From assembly GCA_021790815.1 (NCBI GenBank), contig JAJYFT010000005.1, forward strand, positions 1-57,314: 57,314 bases of DNA, in the 5' to 3' direction. The notes under the pieces are model-generated. The model was not told where the DNA came from and did no database searches. It saw only the letters and a list, made by a program, of their open reading frames with translations. Below, in pieces: positions 21,344 to 31,503 of this stretch (position 1 is the first letter of the stretch; every line of letters begins with the position of its first letter). Both the position numbers and the translations under genes were made by a program. This DNA is from Actinomycetes bacterium. Lineage in GTDB: Bacteria; Actinomycetota; Acidimicrobiia; Acidimicrobiales; JABEUL01.

Positions 21344-22225
21344 ATGAAAAATTCAAACCGAGTAAAAAAAGCAATAATTCCTGCTGCTGGTCTTGGTACT
21401 CGATTTCTGCCAGCAACTAAAGCCCAGCCTAAAGAGATGTTACCTGTGGTTGACAAGCCTGCAATACAGTACGTTGTCGAGGAAGCTGTTGCTGCTGGTC
21501 TTAAAGATCTACTGATTATAACTGGACGAGGGAAAAGAGCAATCGAAGATCACTTTGACCGATCATTTGAACTCGAGCACTATCTAGAAAGTTCAGGTAG
21601 ACTCTCAGAACTTTCTAGAATACAGGAAATTGCCCAACTGGCTGATTTTCATTACGTAAGGCAAGCTTCGCCAAGAGGACTTGGTGATGCGGTATCAGCT
21701 GCTAAATCTCACGTCGGAAATGAACCTTTTGCTGTCCTTCTCGCGGACGACCTAATGGACATTAAAGAGGGCGTATTAAATTCAATGCTCCAAGCATACT
21801 CAAATGCTCCTTCAACTATCCTTGCCCTTAAAGAGGTATCAGATGAAGAGATATCACTTTACGGCTGTGTCGAAATAGATGGGGAAGACAGTTCAGGCCT
21901 TAAAATTGTGACTGGAATCGTTGAAAAGCCAGATTTAATTGATGCGCCATCCAACCTAGCTGTAATGGGTCGCTACGTTTTTACTCCATCAATTTTTGAA
22001 GCGCTTAATGAAGTAACACCTGGGAAAGGCGGTGAGATACAACTAACCGATGCAATAGATATCCAGCTTAAAAACGAACCAGTAAGAGGATTTGTCTTCT
22101 CGAAAGGGCGCTATGACATTGGAAATAAAATTGACTATCTTAGGGCTACTATTGAAATCGCACTCACAAGACCGGATATCAAGGACGAAATCCTAAAGTT
22201 TATAAAGAAGATCTCACTTTCCTAA
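21344..22225 (+). CDS. galU: UTP-glucose-1-phosphate uridylyltransferase
   Basis: KAIIPAAGLGTRFLPATKAQPKEMLPVVDKPAIQYVVEEAV; EVTPGKGGEIQLTDAI. Confidence 0.95.
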   Translation: MKNSNRVKKAIIPAAGLGTRFLPATKAQPKEMLPVVDKPAIQYVVEEAVAAGLKDLLIITGRGKRAIEDHFDRSFELEHYLESSGRLSELSRIQEIAQLADFHYVRQASPRGLGDAVSAAKSHVGNEPFAVLLADDLMDIKEGVLNSMLQAYSNAPSTILALKEVSDEEISLYGCVEIDGEDSSGLKIVTGIVEKPDLIDAPSNLAVMGRYVFTPSIFEALNEVTPGKGGEIQLTDAIDIQLKNEPVRGFVFSKGRYDIGNKIDYLRATIEIALTRPDIKDEILKFIKKISLS

Positions 22226-22285
22226 CAAACTTCGTAAAATTAGATTTTGAAAATCTGAATTATAAATTAGGCGTAAACTTCTAAT

Positions 22286-22771
22286 ATGTCTGAAACGTCT
22301 TTAACCCATCTTGATCACCTAGGAAGAGCCCAAATGGTCGATGTAACTCCAAAAGAGCCATCACATAGGCGAGCTCTCGCCAAAGGGAAAATACATATGC
22401 TACCCGAAACAACTGCAAAAGTTGCAAGTAATGCTATTGCAAAAGGTGACGTTTTAGCTGCCGCTCGAATTGCTGGAATACAAGCAGCAAAGCGATGCTC
22501 TGACCTTATCCCCCTTTGCCACCCGCTACTTGTCGGTTCAGTATCTGTAAATTTTAATCTCGGTGATGATTTCGTGGAAGTAGAAGTCCAGGTAGAGACA
22601 GTAGATCGAACGGGAGTTGAGATGGAAGCCCTGACTGCTGCGACAATTGCTTGCTTAACAATCTACGACATGTGTAAATCAGCAGACAAATCAATGACAA
22701 TCGATGAGATCGCTCTATGGGAAAAAATGGGTGGAAGATCAGGCACTTGGAAACGAGAAAACAAGGTTTAA
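22286..22771 (+). CDS. moaC: Cyclic pyranopterin monophosphate synthase
   Basis: MVDVTPKEPSHRRALAKGKI; AGIQAAKRCSDLIPLCHPL; VDRTGVEMEALTAATIACLTIYDMCKS. Confidence 0.96.
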   Translation: MSETSLTHLDHLGRAQMVDVTPKEPSHRRALAKGKIHMLPETTAKVASNAIAKGDVLAAARIAGIQAAKRCSDLIPLCHPLLVGSVSVNFNLGDDFVEVEVQVETVDRTGVEMEALTAATIACLTIYDMCKSADKSMTIDEIALWEKMGGRSGTWKRENKV

Positions 22772-22975
22772 CGATATCTAAAATAAAAATCTTTTAGCAT
22801 CTAGCTGGAAACTTAGATTTTTCGGCCTTACACCTTAATTAACCATGCTAAAAATGGTGTTAAGGTTTAGTCGATGCGATGGCGGGTAGTTCGGCAAATG
22901 GAATGGGAGAATTTAATACCATCCACCACTTTGAGTATAGGAATGACTAGTTTTAATGAGAGGTAGGCGAGGAGT

Positions 22976-23524
22976 TTGACAGAGGTGTTCTCAGTTGTTG
23001 TGGTGCTAGGCATTCTATGGGCCGTTATATTCGGTCCTAGTATACTTCGCTTCATACGAGATGAGATGGACAGAAGATCTGGTGGCTCAATAGGAAGCTT
23101 CAATAAGTCCATGGGGGTACTACATAATACTAAGCAAAGACATGCAGTTCCATCTGGCAAAGGGAGGTATAGCTATGCAGACTCAAACTACTCAAGACAA
23201 CCTATTCGATCTCAATATTCAAAGGAAGATCGACGTGCGATATCACATGAGATTGCACTTAAAAAGCAGAGGCTCGTTATCTTGGTCCTTGGTTTTACAA
23301 CTTTATTAACCGGTTTTATTGGGATGCTACCACCACTCAGTGCTATATGGGTTTTAACAGTTTTTTCAGCTGTCCTCCTATTCATTTACATAGGAGCAGT
23401 AAAATATATATCATCAATCCAGGCAGAGAAACGTCAAAAATTAACACCTATTCAAAGACCCCGAATCCAGACTCCCATTGGCTCACCGTCTGTCGTAATT
23501 ATTGAAAAGACTAAAGCAAACTAA
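22976..23524 (+). CDS. Conserved hypothetical membrane protein
   Basis: N-terminal TM (VVVVLGILWAVIFGPSILRFIRDEM) and two later TM helices. TTG start. Family not recognised. Confidence 0.6.
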   Translation: MTEVFSVVVVLGILWAVIFGPSILRFIRDEMDRRSGGSIGSFNKSMGVLHNTKQRHAVPSGKGRYSYADSNYSRQPIRSQYSKEDRRAISHEIALKKQRLVILVLGFTTLLTGFIGMLPPLSAIWVLTVFSAVLLFIYIGAVKYISSIQAEKRQKLTPIQRPRIQTPIGSPSVVIIEKTKAN

Positions 23525-23670
23525 TCCCAATCAAATAGTTTCTTATATTTGATCGCCTTCTTTTACGGGTCTATAATTAGCAAGTACCCTTGCGAAGTTT
23601 ATAAATGTTTTTTGACATAACATTTTCGATGTTGTCCAAATTTACTTTGTAGAATATTTTTTGACATAAT

Positions 23671-23746
23671 GGGGGTGTAGCTCAGCTGGTAGAGCGCCAC
23701 GTTCGCAACGTGGAAGTCGGCGGTTCGAGTCCGCTCACCTCCACCA
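23671..23746 (+). tRNA. tRNA-Ala(CGC), CCA encoded
   Basis: Acceptor GGGGGTG/CACCTCC, D-arm GCTCAGCTGGTAGAGC, anticodon stem-loop CCACG-TTCGCAA-CGTGG, T-arm CGGTTCGAGTCCG, encoded CCA. Confidence 0.95.
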
Positions 23747-23801
23747 AACCGTGAAAGTTATATGAATATCAGTCATAATTCACGATTTATTTAGATATAA
23801 C

Positions 23802-24698
23802 GTGAAAATATGCAACAATTCAAGTACGCCAAAAAATTTTAGCTATTTTGCAAATATTCAATTACTAAGACTGAGATACTATAAAAATATTTCTGGCAAA
23901 GAGTCACTGCTTCAAATAATCTCTGAGACTAAAGTTGCTGAACACGTATACAACTCAAACGCCATCGAGAATTCAACTCTTACATTAGAAGAAACTGAAA
24001 AGATACTTTTACAAATTGAGTTAGATCGATTCATATCAGAACGAGAACTATTTGAAGCTAAGAATTTAGCAAGGGTTGTTGAATACACCAAGAAGGTTGC
24101 TAAACAAAATGAACTTAATCTAGGAGTAATACTACTTCTACATAAGATGCTGATTAGTAATATACATGATGATATTGCTGGTAGATTTCGAACGACAGGT
24201 GAATATGTAAAAGTTTCAAATCATGTCGCCCCTAGACCAGAGGTTATAGAGGATCTACTAACTGAGGCATTGACTGATTATTACACAAATACAAGCGATA
24301 GCTTTGCGACACGAATTGCTCGCCTTCATTTACAGTTCGAAACCATCCACCCATTTATGGATGGCAATGGAAGAATTGGCAGAGTTATTAACAACTATCT
24401 GCTTATACGTGACGGTTATGTTCCAATCAATATTAAATTTATAGATCGGCTATCGTATTCAACGCATTTAAGGAGTATGGACTTACAAATACACTTTCGA
24501 TTATGGAAAGCATCGTGGCAAAGGCATTAACCAAAAGTTATCACAAACGATTAGCTTGTCTTGAAGGGAAGAACATTATAACTTTGGCTAACTTTGCCAA
24601 AACATAATATCTCCCATTCAAATCTTAAAAATAAAGCACAGCGACAAACTATTGAGGCTTTTCTGGAAAAATGTGTTTGGAAAATCGGAACTACCTAA
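23802..24698 (+). pseudogene. Frameshifted Fic-domain (class II-like AMPylase) gene
   Basis: Fic motif HPFMDGNGRIGR and inhibitory-type motif SNAIEN in frame 1. C-terminal sequence continues in other frames: FNAFKEYGLTNTLSIMESIVAKALTKSYHKRLACLEGKNIITLANFAK, then KHNISHSNLKNKAQRQTIEAFLEKCVWKIG. Confidence 0.85.
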
Positions 24699-25128
24699 CT
24701 TTATTAATTTCGATAATTGATTTGCACAATTTAGAGGAAACAAAAAAGCGTTATATCTTCTCACCCATTGTGTGCGAAGCCTGCTGTCTAAGCATGTACT
24801 CATGCTATACGTAGATAAAATGGTTGACACTTCATAGAGTTGCTTTGCTGAGAATTATCTTACGTAACTTGCGAAGCACTCCACGGCATGTGATCGCCAG
24901 TTATTAAATAGCATACTTAATTTCAGTACCAACTGAAGTTGGTAAGTAATAGGCAGTCTGTTTGTAATATACGTGGGACGGTTTCCCATTGACGCCTAAA
25001 CTCCGGTCTCTATTGCATAATTTTTAGCATTCGAGACCCCAACAAATCATACTGAATCAATAGTGAGACCGTAACGTTGGACTGTGCGCACTTTCACTAG
25101 GGGGGAATGATGTACATTAGATATGACG

Positions 25129-25455
25129 TCAAGACTTTTTGAAAATCTGGTGACTGCCCAATCTTCTCCAACACACGGCTGGTAAAGATTGACCATGGGC
25201 ATCGAGAACAGTTGTCCATTCCCATGTGGCAGGACCATCTGGCCCTTTGAAGCTCCATGTCATTTCAAAAACTCCAGGTGCATTAACAATTTGTTTAACG
25301 CGTAAAGCAGAGGGCCATGCTGCCAAGCCTTTGGACTTGACAAAGCTACCGCATGCAGAATAGAACACTTGGAGAGCAACGCGAAACTTTTCGCGTTCGT
25401 CATCAGATAGCCTTTTATAGTCTGCCTTGAATAATTTAGTTATCTCAAATCTCAT
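25129..25455 (-). CDS. RelE/ParE-superfamily-like toxin
   Basis: Small basic protein MRFEITKLFKADYKRLSDDEREKF...PGVFEMTWSFKGPDGPATWEWTTV, coupled (ATGA overlap) to the AbrB-type gene upstream. Confidence 0.65.
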   Translation of the reverse strand: MRFEITKLFKADYKRLSDDEREKFRVALQVFYSACGSFVKSKGLAAWPSALRVKQIVNAPGVFEMTWSFKGPDGPATWEWTTVLDAHGQSLPAVCWRRLGSHQIFKKS

Positions 25456-25739
25456 GAGTCGAGATCTGTCAAGAATTCCTCAACGTCATCAAACTTTGTT
25501 ACAAGCCCGTCTGCGATAGCTTCATTTGCTTCGCGTTCCATTTTCTGCCAGCGTTCTGCCCTGTACCATGCCTGGTCTGCCGGTATCGGCACATGCGGAC
25601 GTAACACGATTTCCCCTTCTCTTTCAATCATTTCAAGTTGTATACCAGGCTTATACAGACCAAAATGGCGCCTGATTGCAGTCGGGATAGTGATGAGACC
25701 TCGACTTTGCATTGTAACGAAATTTTGATTATCTACCAT
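25452..25739 (-). CDS. AbrB/MazE/SpoVT-family antitoxin
   Basis: Swapped-hairpin AbrB pattern NFVTMQSRGLITIPTAIRRHFGLYKPGIQLEMIEREGEIVLRP. Confidence 0.8.
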   Translation of the reverse strand: MVDNQNFVTMQSRGLITIPTAIRRHFGLYKPGIQLEMIEREGEIVLRPHVPIPADQAWYRAERWQKMEREANEAIADGLVTKFDDVEEFLTDLDS

Positions 25740-26023
25740 GAAAACAGTTTCACAGAATTACTGTATTACTGCATAACGGCCAGGAAATATCGAGTTAATT
25801 TTACTCTATGGATATCCTTTTGAGTGCTTTTCTATTAATTTAATGTCTGTCGGGACATATTACTTAAACGGTTTGAAAGCGGTCTTTAGCAGCCCACCCA
25901 TACTATTTCCAACAGCGCATTATGCAGCGACTATATCGGAGTATCTAAATGGGCCTTCCTGTTTTATTGGTAACACTAACACAGTTGTTTCTTCGTAGAA
26001 CACCAAGCCACAATCAATATTCT

Positions 26024-26899
26024 TTACTGTTTTTCGTTAAGGATAAATTCATTCCACTGCTTGTCTATCCGGTCATGGTCGTGCTCTCCTCGAAAGGTGA
26101 CCACCCTATGTTTTAAATTAATTCCTTCTAACGGAACAACTCTTTCACCGCTCTGACTTCCAAAAGGTGTAAACCACCCAAAGGGTCGAGTAAACCAAAT
26201 ATTTGGATAACCTGGATTTGAGGGATGCTCCAATACTGCTAATCCACCATAAGAAGATATGGCAGGAGGAGATCCGTCTATCTTGCCCCATGCAACCATC
26301 CATTTTGAACTATTCGTTGGTGGATCAAATAGAAACTCTATCCCATTGTCATCCACTAAATGGCCTCCATCGAATACGTCAATAATGTCTGCAACGCGAA
26401 AAGCCGGAAATCCTGAGTCAACTACCTTCATTAGAGTAATTGGTTCTTCGACAGGAACAATTTTATAATCAATATCAAGAACCCAACCCGGTTCTTGATC
26501 AGATGGTCTGCTCACTTTAAAAGTACGATAATCTTTCGCACATACCCTTCCATCATTTGATTCCCATGTCGAAACACATGCAAACGAAGCATAAGTTTCC
26601 TTGGTAACGATAACATCAAATTCCACATGGTTAATCCTTCCAGAAGTATTATTCTCGAGCCAAAACTCAGTTCCTTTAATTTCATCTTGTCCCCACCATA
26701 TCCCATGGTGGTGCAAATGATCAGCAGGTGAATCTTGAATAACCGATTTTGATAGACCAGGAACAGCTGAGTTTGGAGCTAAAAGATGTGATACGTATGG
26801 CTTCGGACCAAAGTATCGATAACGTAATACATTCCAAGGTCCATCGTATATGTCAAGAACACCATCTTTTTCTATTAGTACAATCTGAAAAGAACTCAT
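26024..26899 (-). CDS. DUF6807/PmoA-like family protein
   Basis: Characteristic YRYFGPKPYVSHLLAPN...DSPADHLHHHGIWWGQDEIKGTEFW and C-terminal PGYPNIWFTRPFGWFTPF. Confidence 0.8.
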   Translation of the reverse strand: MSSFQIVLIEKDGVLDIYDGPWNVLRYRYFGPKPYVSHLLAPNSAVPGLSKSVIQDSPADHLHHHGIWWGQDEIKGTEFWLENNTSGRINHVEFDVIVTKETYASFACVSTWESNDGRVCAKDYRTFKVSRPSDQEPGWVLDIDYKIVPVEEPITLMKVVDSGFPAFRVADIIDVFDGGHLVDDNGIEFLFDPPTNSSKWMVAWGKIDGSPPAISSYGGLAVLEHPSNPGYPNIWFTRPFGWFTPFGSQSGERVVPLEGINLKHRVVTFRGEHDHDRIDKQWNEFILNEKQ

Positions 26900-27915
26900 T
26901 AAGTGTTCCTTTTCTCATAAATATTAAGTATCGCTTCATGTGCGGGTAAGACATCTGCCATTGTTGCTATTCCGCTATCAATAAATCCAGCCCTGGAACA
27001 TAAAGCCTTTATAACCGAATCAATTAGATTCATCAATAGAGGAGGTGTATCGTTAGTAGTTAAAGTACCACAAAGTTCTTGTATGTTTTCGCCTATCTCA
27101 GTGTTCGCAGAATTCCAAATAAAGCTAACCGAGGTTGGATCGTTTCCTCCACCATCTAGCCGTCCAGTGACCCCATTCCCACAAACTGTAAGTGAAGTAG
27201 AGTCTCGCCCCCCATTTAAACTAACACGAACTGTAGCCAACGCGTCATTTTTAAATGTGAACATTGCAATCGCTGCACTTTCCATGTCTGATCTTTCGTC
27301 CATTTTCAAGACACCTGAACTATAAACAGGTGGCCCTAGAAGTGCAGATACTAAATCAACCATATGAATCCCAACAGATAGAAGTGCCCCAGCCCCCCAA
27401 ACACTTTTACTTGATCGACCAGAGGAGAAATACTCCGCGTCCCGATACCATGCTAAGTCACCAACGAAACTAGGTGAATCACCTAAATAACCGGCTTCAT
27501 ACACTGCTTTTAGTTGTTGAAAAGCTCGTCCATACCTCCATTGAACAACAGGTACCGCCCTATCTAACTTAGAAGCTCTTTCCAAGTCTGCCAGTGAAAC
27601 AATTACCGGCTTTTCTACTAAAGCTATTAGTGAGTGATCTTGAGCTTTAATCGCCTGATCGATGTGCATTGCTGGCGGAGTTGTTATAGAAATTAGATCT
27701 GCACCCATTTCAAATAGTTCATCTTCCGAACTAGCAGCATTACAAAGATGCGTCTGTGCGAAAACTGCGCTACGAATTGGATCAGGATCGTAGGCACCAA
27801 GAATTTCAACTCCTAGGGTCCTATAAACCATTGCATGAAGATGACCTGCTCCTCCCGCACCTAACACGACCGCTCTTAGCACGCTTTTCTCTTGATCCAT
27901 CGGTGACTCCTTCAT
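26899..27915 (-). CDS. Gfo/Idh/MocA-family oxidoreductase
   Basis: AVVLGAGGAGHLHAMVYRTLGVEILGAYDPD; VEKPVIVSLADLERA. Confidence 0.9.
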   Translation of the reverse strand: MKESPMDQEKSVLRAVVLGAGGAGHLHAMVYRTLGVEILGAYDPDPIRSAVFAQTHLCNAASSEDELFEMGADLISITTPPAMHIDQAIKAQDHSLIALVEKPVIVSLADLERASKLDRAVPVVQWRYGRAFQQLKAVYEAGYLGDSPSFVGDLAWYRDAEYFSSGRSSKSVWGAGALLSVGIHMVDLVSALLGPPVYSSGVLKMDERSDMESAAIAMFTFKNDALATVRVSLNGGRDSTSLTVCGNGVTGRLDGGGNDPTSVSFIWNSANTEIGENIQELCGTLTTNDTPPLLMNLIDSVIKALCSRAGFIDSGIATMADVLPAHEAILNIYEKRNT

Positions 27916-28017
27916 GAAGCATTTAGAAATGTATATTGAAATTTAACTTGACATTTAAGTTAAAGATTCATTACGCTTCAAACTTAATCTGATTATAGCT
28001 TAATTTTATTATTTTGC

Positions 28018-28029
28018 GCAAGCGCTTGC
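28018..28029. promoter_or_regulatory. LacI-family operator candidate (GCAAGCGCTTGC, perfect palindrome)
   Basis: 12-bp perfect palindrome in the divergent intergenic region of 26899-27915(-) and 28061-30367(+). LacI regulators commonly bind CG-centred palindromes of this type. Confidence 0.75.
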
Positions 28030-28060
28030 ATTAATAACATTATTACGCTAAATTTGTTCC

Positions 28061-30367
28061 ATGAAGATATCCGACGCCGATAAATCACATGTGAACCAAG
28101 CTGCTTCAAGCCTCAAACATTCAAGAGGCAAACATCAAAAACGAGCTCTTGGTGCGATTGCGCTATGTTCATTGCTTCTCTCCATTGCGCTTGGTGCATG
28201 TTCAAACAGCGTTAATTCAAGTTCTACATCAGCCTCTATAAGTGGCATGGGCGATACCAGTGGTTTAGTTTCGCCGAGTTGGTGGAAAGCTCGTCAAATA
28301 GGGTACTTAAAGTATGTGAATTCATCACCACTCGATCCAACTAACGTATATTCGATAATTGATCACATTGCTTGGTTAAAACTCGGGCACAGCAGTGCCT
28401 GGAATCCACAGGACGTTACGGTGGCAGATTTTGCACCCACATTTGCCCACATAAAAGCTGAAGATGATACAACAGACTTTGACGTTAACTTACTTTTGTT
28501 CCTTTGGACTAACTATCACAGTTCACTAAGTCCTCAGGTGCAAAGTGCTATCCAAGAGGCTCTACTTTCATTTAAGTATTGGTACACAGAGCCAACTCCA
28601 AGTGGAATTACAGACAACCAAGACTTTTGGACTGAAAATCATCAAATCATTTACTTCTCAGATCAGTATATTGCAGGACAGACATTTGAGAACTCTATTT
28701 TTTCAATCGATGGCAAAACGGGTAAAGTCCACATGCAAGAAGCTGCTTCTTTAATCAATCAATGGATGAATCTCCGAGCACACTACGGTTTTTCAGAATG
28801 GCTTTCAGATCCCTACTATACGGAAGATTTGATGGGACTACTACTGCTGGCTGACCATGCAAACGACATGACGATTGCTCGAAAAGCAGAGATGCTCTTA
28901 GACATACTATTTTTTGATATGGCAATTAATAGCCACGACAACATTTTGGCTTCTACCCACGGTCGCAGCTACGCTCAAAAAGATACCAACGGGAATCAAG
29001 AGAGCACAACCAGCATTGAACAACTAATCCTTGAAAAAGGAACCCCTAACTATCAGAGCTTGGAACAAAGTGCGCTGCTAGCTGTATCGAATCGCTACCG
29101 TCCACCTGAAGTCCTACGCAAAATTGCTAACGATCCACGAACCATTACAGTAAATGAACAGGCTGGGATTCCACTTAACGCAGTTGCCCCAATTAACAGT
29201 GCAAACAAAGTGGCACCCTATGGACTTAGCTTTACGAATCCTAATGACTTAATAGATTGGTGGGGAATGGGTGCCCAACTTACTTGGCAAGTTGGCCCGC
29301 TGAGCTTAGCAACGATTAATAAGTACAATCTGTGGAGCAACGCTACGTTTTCTCCAGCAATTCCTTTTAAGTCTGTCATTGAAAATGATAACGCTTCTCA
29401 ACTTCAAAAGCTTGCTCTGTCAGTAGCAAATGAAATCGACTCTCCCCTTCTAAGCCAGGCAGCCTGGACTACTTGGCGATCCTCAGATGTCTCTCTTTCA
29501 AGTGTTCAAAATTGGAGAGTAGGACAGAGAGCTGGCCAAGTACATGTTTGGCAAGCCTCAATAAACCCAAATGCTGAAGTTTATACAAATAGCCCATCAA
29601 TTCCTTTATCAAACGATGAATTTGACTCAGGTGGCGCATATTGGGCTGGTGAGGCATACTCTCCAAGTAGTGGTCAGGATAAAAATGTCGGCATATTTAT
29701 GTACTCACCAGGATATACTCCTATTCCATCTCTAGGTACTTACTTCAATTATCCAGGGTTTACCCATGCTTACTTTCCAACCCAATATTTTGATCAGGTT
29801 GTGCAGTCAGGGAATTGGACGATTGGACGATCAGGAAGTGGATATATTGCTCTATGGTCATGGAGAACGCCAACTTGGAGAACAACTCCTTCCACCTCCG
29901 CATCACAACCAATGACAGCTCCATTTGACCTACAAGCTTTAGGTGGACCGGACAACGTATGGATTACCGAAGTTGGTTCTGCGTCACAGTGGCAGTCTAA
30001 AGCTGGGACAGGAGGAAACCCATTTAATGCATTTGTCAGTGCTATTGAAAGTTCAAACCCACAAGTTACCCCACTTGAATCTAACCATGTTCCATGCCCT
30101 TCCACGCCAACAATTTGCACCGGACATCAGCCTTCTGATGGCTTTAACGTTTCGTATAACTCGCCAACCATTGGTCAAATTAGCTTTGGGACCTACTCAC
30201 CCTTTAAGGTGAACAACTCTCAACTTAATTTAACGCCTGGAGATAGATATAACACGCCATTCGCAGTTGTCCCATTTGGTTCTCAAGATTATAATATTCA
30301 GGACGGTGGATGGTCATTAGACCTTAACTTTAATAATTCTTCTTTGACAAGCAGTGGACCAAAGTAA
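28061..30367 (+). CDS. Large secreted lipoprotein of unrecognised family
   Basis: Signal peptide with lipobox (LLLSIALGAC|SNS). Aromatic-rich, helical N-terminal half (TDNQDFWTENHQIIYFSDQYIAGQTF) suggests an alpha/alpha-toroid-like enzyme. Confidence 0.7.
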   Translation: MKISDADKSHVNQAASSLKHSRGKHQKRALGAIALCSLLLSIALGACSNSVNSSSTSASISGMGDTSGLVSPSWWKARQIGYLKYVNSSPLDPTNVYSIIDHIAWLKLGHSSAWNPQDVTVADFAPTFAHIKAEDDTTDFDVNLLLFLWTNYHSSLSPQVQSAIQEALLSFKYWYTEPTPSGITDNQDFWTENHQIIYFSDQYIAGQTFENSIFSIDGKTGKVHMQEAASLINQWMNLRAHYGFSEWLSDPYYTEDLMGLLLLADHANDMTIARKAEMLLDILFFDMAINSHDNILASTHGRSYAQKDTNGNQESTTSIEQLILEKGTPNYQSLEQSALLAVSNRYRPPEVLRKIANDPRTITVNEQAGIPLNAVAPINSANKVAPYGLSFTNPNDLIDWWGMGAQLTWQVGPLSLATINKYNLWSNATFSPAIPFKSVIENDNASQLQKLALSVANEIDSPLLSQAAWTTWRSSDVSLSSVQNWRVGQRAGQVHVWQASINPNAEVYTNSPSIPLSNDEFDSGGAYWAGEAYSPSSGQDKNVGIFMYSPGYTPIPSLGTYFNYPGFTHAYFPTQYFDQVVQSGNWTIGRSGSGYIALWSWRTPTWRTTPSTSASQPMTAPFDLQALGGPDNVWITEVGSASQWQSKAGTGGNPFNAFVSAIESSNPQVTPLESNHVPCPSTPTICTGHQPSDGFNVSYNSPTIGQISFGTYSPFKVNNSQLNLTPGDRYNTPFAVVPFGSQDYNIQDGGWSLDLNFNNSSLTSSGPK

Positions 30368-30483
30368 GGATACTTTCTGACACGCTCTAAAAAGTAGATT
30401 TCATACTTGGCTGACTTGCACAAATTGAATCAGCCAAAAGTTGAGATACTCAACAATTCTCGACGGCTTTGTGAGTTATTAGG

Positions 30484-30521
30484 CTTTTAACACAGTATGT
30501 TTTAACACAGTATGTTTTAAC
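30484..30521. repeat. Short tandem duplication ttttaacacagtatg at the 3' end of the LacI gene
   Basis: cttttaacacagtatgttttaacacagtatgttttaaca read directly. Confidence 0.85.
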
Positions 30522-31503
30522 AAGGTGCCGTTGAACCTCTCGGAATCAAGTAGGGACTTACTTTAACTAAAAGTTCCGATTCTCCATGAATTCTTTTGTC
30601 CATTAGTTCAAGTGCAACTTCACCGATCCTATTTAATGGAGCTACGATAGATGTTAAACTCGGAATCATAATTTCACCAATTGGGAGTCCATCGGACCCT
30701 ACCACACTTACCTCGTTAGGAACGCCTACTCCGAATCCAGTTAAACCAACAATTACTCCTAAAGCTTGGAGATCGTTAAACGCCGCCACAGCGGTTACTC
30801 TTAAAGACCGTATTTCTTTTGCACAACTCTTTCCCCCTTCGAAATTAGGCTCAACCGCTTTTAGCAAAGAAATATTTAGTTCTCTTCTGCTTTTTATGAG
30901 ATTACTCAGTACTTTGTTTCTAATTTTAGTCGACCAAAAAGAACGTGGACCAGAAACAACTGCGATATTTGTGTGTCCTAAAACCATCAAGTGTTCTATC
31001 GCAAGCTTTATAATTGCTTCTTGGTCAATAACTACAGATGTGTTCTTGCCACCCTCACTGTTGACAAATACAACTGGAACCCCCAAGGCAGCTTTTGCCA
31101 GTTCGTTAGGATCTGACACTGGAGCACAGACGATTATGCCATCCACGTTTCTAGCAAGGGAGATTATAGCTTCTCTTTCCTCCATTGCACTGCTGTTGCA
31201 GTCAGCAAATAGCACTAATCTTTCTGATCTTCTAGCCGTGTACTGTACTGAATGCGCTATAGCAGCAAAGAATGGATTCATGATGTCCGGTACGATGATT
31301 GCAATGGTTGCACTTTTCCCACCTGCAAGGTGTCGTGCTGCAAGATTCGGAACGTATCCTGTCTCCTCAACAGCCTTAATAACTTTTTCTCTCGTTTGTG
31401 AATTCACCAGTTCGGGACGTGACAGCACCCTAGACACAGTTCCGGGATGCACACCTGCTAAGCGTGCTACATCATTTAGCGTAACCGAATTTGCCATGCG
31501 CAC
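30517..31503 (-). CDS. LacI-family transcriptional regulator
   Basis: HTH VTLNDVARLAGVHPGTVSRVLSRPELVNSQTREKV; sugar-binding-like domain IAIIVPDIMNPFFAAIAHSVQ. Confidence 0.96.
   Translation of the reverse strand: MRMANSVTLNDVARLAGVHPGTVSRVLSRPELVNSQTREKVIKAVEETGYVPNLAARHLAGGKSATIAIIVPDIMNPFFAAIAHSVQYTARRSERLVLFADCNSSAMEEREAIISLARNVDGIIVCAPVSDPNELAKAALGVPVVFVNSEGGKNTSVVIDQEAIIKLAIEHLMVLGHTNIAVVSGPRSFWSTKIRNKVLSNLIKSRRELNISLLKAVEPNFEGGKSCAKEIRSLRVTAVAAFNDLQALGVIVGLTGFGVGVPNEVSVVGSDGLPIGEIMIPSLTSIVAPLNRIGEVALELMDKRIHGESELLVKVSPYLIPRGSTAPC

Noticed and set aside
24618-24830. 70-aa minus-strand ORF
   Set aside because: Partly antisense to the fic C-terminal remnant; no support as a gene.
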